From NCBI RefSeq assembly GCF_027533645.1, contig NZ_JAQAGY010000019.1:1-64000 (forward strand): a stretch of DNA of 64,000 nucleotides, read 5' to 3'. The notes beneath the pieces were generated by a model, which saw nothing but the letters and a program-made list of their open reading frames with translations, made no database searches and had not been told where the DNA came from. The DNA is from Paenibacillus caseinilyticus. GTDB taxonomy: Bacteria > Bacillota > Bacilli > Paenibacillales > NBRC-103111. Below, piece by piece: positions 60,883 through 64,000 of this stretch. Position numbers and translations under genes: made by a program. Position 1 is the stretch's first letter; each line of letters starts with the position of its first letter.

Positions 60883-61455
60883 ATGGTTCACGAAAAGATC
60901 AATATGCGAACAAACATAAGCAGGAGATTTCTGATTCTCCTTATTGCATTTTTAATCGTGGATGTATCATTAATTGTCCTTAGATTAAATTATTATTATT
61001 TTGTTATTGTGGATTGGAGCATTCCGTTGTTAATGCATACTATTCTCTTTGCATTTTTGTTCATAGTTTTAAAAAAACAATTTTTATGGGTCCCATTCGT
61101 TGGTACAATTTTATTGTTTTTTTTGTGGTCTATTACCTATATTACCTCTTTAATATTTGAGTGGAATAGCATATCACTTCATTCACCCAAGGGGACCGAA
61201 ACCCTCACAATTAAGTATAGAACGGCGGTTCTTGGCGAAAGTAACCATTTTTATGAATTTTATCAAAAAGGTCTCTTTGGTACTCTACTTATGAGGAAGA
61301 TTGGGGACGGGGATTTTTTTCGAATCGTTGTTTTTGATCGTAAGGAAACCCCCGATGCCATTAAAGCTTTAGGCGCCGGGGACCCGAGATGGGTAGATGA
61401 GAAGACAGTAATTTTTCATACAAAAGACGGGCAGAAACAAATACATTTAAAGTAG
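60883..61455 (+). CDS. AT-rich hypothetical membrane protein
   Basis: 190 residues from ATG 60883 (AAAGGAG 10 nt upstream). Three hydrophobic helices in the first ~110 residues ('FLILLIAFLIVDVSLIVL', 'IPLLMHTILFAFLFIVL', 'FVGTILLFFLWSITYIT'), then a ~80-residue extracytoplasmic or soluble domain ('TETLTIKYRTAVLGESNHFY', 'DPRWVDEKTVIFHTKDGQKQ'). Codon use is clearly AT-rich (many TTT, ATT, TTA) unlike all neighbours, which suggests acquisition from a lower-GC relative. Not recognised as a known family. Confidence 0.75.
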   Translation: MVHEKINMRTNISRRFLILLIAFLIVDVSLIVLRLNYYYFVIVDWSIPLLMHTILFAFLFIVLKKQFLWVPFVGTILLFFLWSITYITSLIFEWNSISLHSPKGTETLTIKYRTAVLGESNHFYEFYQKGLFGTLLMRKIGDGDFFRIVVFDRKETPDAIKALGAGDPRWVDEKTVIFHTKDGQKQIHLK

Positions 61456-61459
61456 TGTG

Positions 61460-62341
61460 TCAATTGAGTGGCGAGTCTTGCGATAAGGCCGGTCCGAGTG
61501 CGAGCCTGAATCCATCACGCCACGAGGAGTAGCGCGGCTTCCAGCCGTGCCGAAGCGCTTTGCCGTTACGGGCCCCGCGCTCCCAGGCCGCGTGTCCTTG
61601 TTGAACGTCCGGTTGTGGCGCGCCTACAGCATCAGCGAAGACAGGCAGCCAATCGGTTCCGGCAGCCGGCTCGTCGTCGACGATATTGTAGCATCCGGAA
61701 GGCCAGCTCAACGCATATGCCGCGGCTAGTGCTGCATCATCGACATGCACGAAGGAACTAATCCCTCCCGTCGCTGGCAGCAGCCGCTGCCGCGCCTGCT
61801 CAGCCATATAGCCATCGGGGGCGTACCACGTTCGGTTTCCATAAATTAAGCCGTAGCGCAGAATGACATGTTCCGGCATTTCGGAAGCGGCGCTTTCCAG
61901 TGCGCGGACACCTTCGATCGTTGTGCTCCGCGGAGGCGCGGCATCCAGATCAAGCGGGCTGTCTTCCGCAGCCGGCCCATCGCCCGGTGCGTAAGCCCAC
62001 GAAATGCTTTGGACGATCATTTTGCCAACGTCTGCCGCAAGTGACGCATCCACGAGATTACGCGTCCCTTCTTTTCGGATTCTGGCGTTGTCAGAGAAGT
62101 TTCTAGCGCTTAACGAGGTGAGTTGGTGAATCACGGCATCCGGTTTTGTTTCCTGCAGTGCGGAGAATACAGCTTCCCGGTTAAACACATCTAGAATAAC
62201 GGGCTCTATACCCCCTTTTTTCAATTCGGATGCGATATTCGGGTTTCGCGTGAACCCGACGACATCATGCCCCTCTTGAATAAGAATGGGAATGAGCGCC
62301 TGTCCGACGACACCGCTCGCTCCAGCTACTACAATTTTCAT
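61460..62341 (-). CDS. NAD-dependent epimerase/dehydratase family protein
   Basis: 293 residues, extended/atypical SDR. Dinucleotide-binding 'KIVVAGASGVVGQALIPILI', then 'KPDAVIHQLTSLSARNF' and 'EHVILRYGLIYGNRTWYAP', where the usual YxxxK is replaced by 'RYGLIYG' text typical of NmrA/atypical SDRs. C-terminal substrate region 'GCYNIVDDEPAAGTDWLPVF'. Its start overlaps the stop of the upstream EamA gene by 4 bp (ATGA), so the two are co-translated and probably co-regulated by the divergent MocR protein. Substrate unknown. Confidence 0.88.
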   Translation of the reverse strand: MKIVVAGASGVVGQALIPILIQEGHDVVGFTRNPNIASELKKGGIEPVILDVFNREAVFSALQETKPDAVIHQLTSLSARNFSDNARIRKEGTRNLVDASLAADVGKMIVQSISWAYAPGDGPAAEDSPLDLDAAPPRSTTIEGVRALESAASEMPEHVILRYGLIYGNRTWYAPDGYMAEQARQRLLPATGGISSFVHVDDAALAAAYALSWPSGCYNIVDDEPAAGTDWLPVFADAVGAPQPDVQQGHAAWERGARNGKALRHGWKPRYSSWRDGFRLALGPALSQDSPLN

Positions 62342-63258
62342 CTCGACTCAACCTCCATTACTTGTTTTTTCGGTCGGGAGTAAACCCCAAGTACGCCACC
62401 GATGATGAGCACCGCACCGACAATGTGGAAATATTCCAACTTTTCGCGCAGAAAGACAACTCCGGCTGCAACCGACAGCAGCGTGCCGAGATTCACGAAC
62501 AGGCTCATCTTGTAAGCTTCGATTCGCGACAATAGATAATTGGACATAACCGAAGATAGCATAGATGACATCAGTCCGATATACAGAATCGACAAGAGAA
62601 AGGTCGGTTCCTCCAAAGGCGCCAGCAATGTATTCATGGTTCCGGCAAGCGTATGCCGGACGATCGCAAGCGTATTGAAGGCGAAGCAACCGGTTAGCAT
62701 CATTACGTAGCTCATTTCAAACGCCGTATACCCCTCGCGGTGCAATCGGGCAAGCACGCTGTACAGCGATAAGGCAACGGTTGATACGAGCAGCCACACC
62801 ATCCCCCATGCATTTGTACTCTCTATCGATGCCCCGCTCATGACCGCGATATAGATCACCCCGCCGACGGAGAACAGAACCACCGCCTTTTGAATCCAAG
62901 TGGTGCTTTCGCGGAGCAGCAACGAAGCCAGGGCTAGCGTAAAGATGGGCGAAGTCGCTTGAAAAATAGCGGCTTCCGACGACGTCGTGTACGTTAGTCC
63001 GACAGCCTGAAATCCAAAGAAAGCGGTTGGGTACAGGAGCCCTAACGGAATAAGGCGCCACAAGCTGCGGCTCAGCCTCAGCTTGATCCAGCCTGCCAGC
63101 ACTGGAACGGAAATTGCGAAGAACGCAATCGTAAATCGTATTGCAAGCGTGTCGACCGGATCCGCAACCTGCAGAGCAAGCTTCGTAAACAGGAAGGAAA
63201 ATCCGATAATGAGCGCGTATAATAAAGCAAGTAAATAAACTGGGCGCTGACTTACCAA
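62338..63258 (-). CDS. EamA/DMT-superfamily permease
   Basis: 306 residues from a TTG start at 63258 with AAAGGAGG 7 nt upstream; a GTG six codons earlier is part of that RBS region. Ten membrane helices in two EamA repeats ('YALIIGFSFLFTKLALQVAD', 'SSEAAIFQATSPIFTLALAS' in repeat one; 'SSMLSSVMSNYLLSRIEAYK', 'VNLGTLLSVAAGVVFLREKL' in repeat two). Family members export metabolites or amino acids. Divergent from the MocR regulator, a common pairing in which the regulator controls the exporter. Confidence 0.92.
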   Translation of the reverse strand: MVSQRPVYLLALLYALIIGFSFLFTKLALQVADPVDTLAIRFTIAFFAISVPVLAGWIKLRLSRSLWRLIPLGLLYPTAFFGFQAVGLTYTTSSEAAIFQATSPIFTLALASLLLRESTTWIQKAVVLFSVGGVIYIAVMSGASIESTNAWGMVWLLVSTVALSLYSVLARLHREGYTAFEMSYVMMLTGCFAFNTLAIVRHTLAGTMNTLLAPLEEPTFLLSILYIGLMSSMLSSVMSNYLLSRIEAYKMSLFVNLGTLLSVAAGVVFLREKLEYFHIVGAVLIIGGVLGVYSRPKKQVMEVESR

Positions 63259-63355
63259 TCCCAGTCCTCCTTTCACTTGGTTCCAAAAAGCCGGCCGACT
63301 TTAAGATCAAGTATGAAGGACGGACGGCCCGGTTTCAATAAATTTCCACCCAAAC

Positions 63356-63367
63356 TGTACCGGTACA
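63356..63367. promoter_or_regulatory. Palindromic operator in the EamA-MocR intergenic region
   Basis: TGTACCGGTACA is a perfect 12-bp palindrome; its half GGTAC recurs at 63377-63381. It lies between divergent genes, about 40 nt before the regulator. MocR/GntR proteins often bind such sites and direct repeats of their half; TACAAT overlapping its right end could be a -10 for the regulator. Confidence 0.6.
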
Positions 63368-63404
63368 ATCTTTGTTGGTACGACAAGAAAAGGGGGACAC
63401 AGCC

Positions 63405-64000
63405 ATCAGGAAATATGTCGAACTAATGAAAGAAATTGAGCGGCAGCTTGAAGTCGGAACGATTCGCGGAGGCCAGAGGCTGCCGTCCATCCGCGACATG
63501 TCCTTGCGCTTTGCCTGCAGCAAGAGCACCGTGATCCGGGCTTACGCGGAGCTGGAACGGCGCCATCTCGTCTATACGGTTCCGCAGAGCGGTTATTATG
63601 CGGTTGTGCCAAAGCCCGGCGCGGAGCAGGCACGGGAGCGGGCCGTGTTGGATTTTTCGGCCCCTTCTCCCGACCCGGAGCTTTTTCCGTATGTGGATTT
63701 CCAGCACTGCCTGAATAGAGCGATTGATATGTACCGGAGCGATTTGTTTACCTACGGTATGTCGCAGGGACTTCCTACGCTGCTGAATGTGATAAGCAAG
63801 CGACTAGCGGACCGCCAGGTGTTCGTCCGCCCCGAACGGATCACGATCACTTCGGGCATGCAGCAGGCGCTATCGATCCTGTGCACGATGCCGTTTCCGA
63901 ATGGGAAGCGAGCGGTTCTGCTGGAGCAGCCCAGCTATCATATGATGATTCGGCTGCTGGTAACGCACCGCGTTCCGCTCCAGGGTATCGCCAGGACGGA
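63405..64000 (+). CDS. MocR-type regulator (GntR HTH + aminotransferase), partial
   Basis: The frame runs off the right edge after ~198 codons. N-terminal winged helix of GntR type: 'IRKYVELMKEIERQLEVGTI', 'GGQRLPSIRDMSLRFACSKS', 'TVIRAYAELERRHLVYTVPQ', then the linker and the start of a fold-type I aminotransferase domain ('FTYGMSQGLPTLLNVISKRL', 'ITITSGMQQALSILC'). By homology the protein starts at 'RKY', but the codon there is ATC (63405), 8 nt after AAGGGGG; the first in-frame ATG is 63426 and has no SD. PLP-binding regulator expected to act on the divergent EamA gene. Confidence 0.88.
   Translation, partial: MRKYVELMKEIERQLEVGTIRGGQRLPSIRDMSLRFACSKSTVIRAYAELERRHLVYTVPQSGYYAVVPKPGAEQARERAVLDFSAPSPDPELFPYVDFQHCLNRAIDMYRSDLFTYGMSQGLPTLLNVISKRLADRQVFVRPERITITSGMQQALSILCTMPFPNGKRAVLLEQPSYHMMIRLLVTHRVPLQGIART

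Overview
The window reads as chromosomal DNA from a high-GC, spore-forming member of the Paenibacillaceae, most likely Paenibacillus. The support is: a 16S rRNA gene of Bacillales type at the left edge with tandem promoters and a boxA-like leader; the sporulation genes yhbH and spoVR; YesM/YesN two-component regulators with LplA/LplB/YtcP-type sugar importers; S-layer-homology (SLH) anchored polysaccharidases; and many strong GGAGG ribosome binding sites, including TTG and GTG starts. Species assignment is inference only. There are no phage genes, transposases, tRNAs or CRISPR arrays.

Layout. 1-800: 5' end of an rRNA operon on the minus strand with three promoters. 800-6.6 kb: small hypothetical, lipoprotein, metallophosphoesterase, MTHFR-like protein and two phosphotransferase-fold kinases. 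6.8-11.2 kb: a minus-strand operon of threonine synthase plus a polar amino-acid ABC transporter, preceded by a promoter with an overlapping palindrome and a leader that can fold as a terminator or mask the start region. 11.4-12.4 kb: pectin methylesterase. 12.6-16.3 kb: minimal ethanolamine ammonia-lyase set eutA-eutB-eutC, with eutB frameshifted. 16.7-19.1 kb: a signal-peptide-less subtilase followed by a 26-28 bp tandem repeat with a higher-order period near 107 bp. 19.2-28 kb: a xylan-oligosaccharide (aldouronate-type) cluster: YesN, YesM, solute-binding protein, two permeases and an intracellular GH10 xylanase, followed at once by the decayed 3' end of a mannonate-oxidoreductase-like gene. 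28-34.3 kb: FMN reductase, 5TM histidine kinase, asnA, yhbH-spoVR. 34.4-45.5 kb: XRE regulator, broken glyoxalase-fold gene, a secreted GH30 enzyme and a 2603-residue GH3-GH30-CBM-SLH surface protein. 46-64 kb: DUF5995 protein, a regulator-domain relic, MFS exporter, aldo/keto reductase, AraC regulators, Gfo/Idh/MocA oxidoreductase, methyltransferase, an SLH-bearing SGNH esterase of rhamnogalacturonan acetylesterase type, GNAT, epimerase-like protein plus EamA transporter, and a truncated MocR regulator at the right edge.

The common theme is plant and fungal cell-wall polysaccharide use: pectin (pectinesterase, SGNH esterase), xylan (GH10 and its importer) and beta-glucans (GH3 and GH30). CcpA-type cre sites, or cre-like sequences, lie upstream of several of these units. 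The most unusual items are a structured ~85 bp dispersed repeat found three times, each time abutting the terminator of a neighbouring gene in the same relative orientation; the giant two-enzyme surface protein; the leader RNA of the threonine synthase operon; and the deletion scar next to the xylanase. Two genes (eutB, glyoxalase-like) carry single frameshifts that could be real decay or sequence errors.
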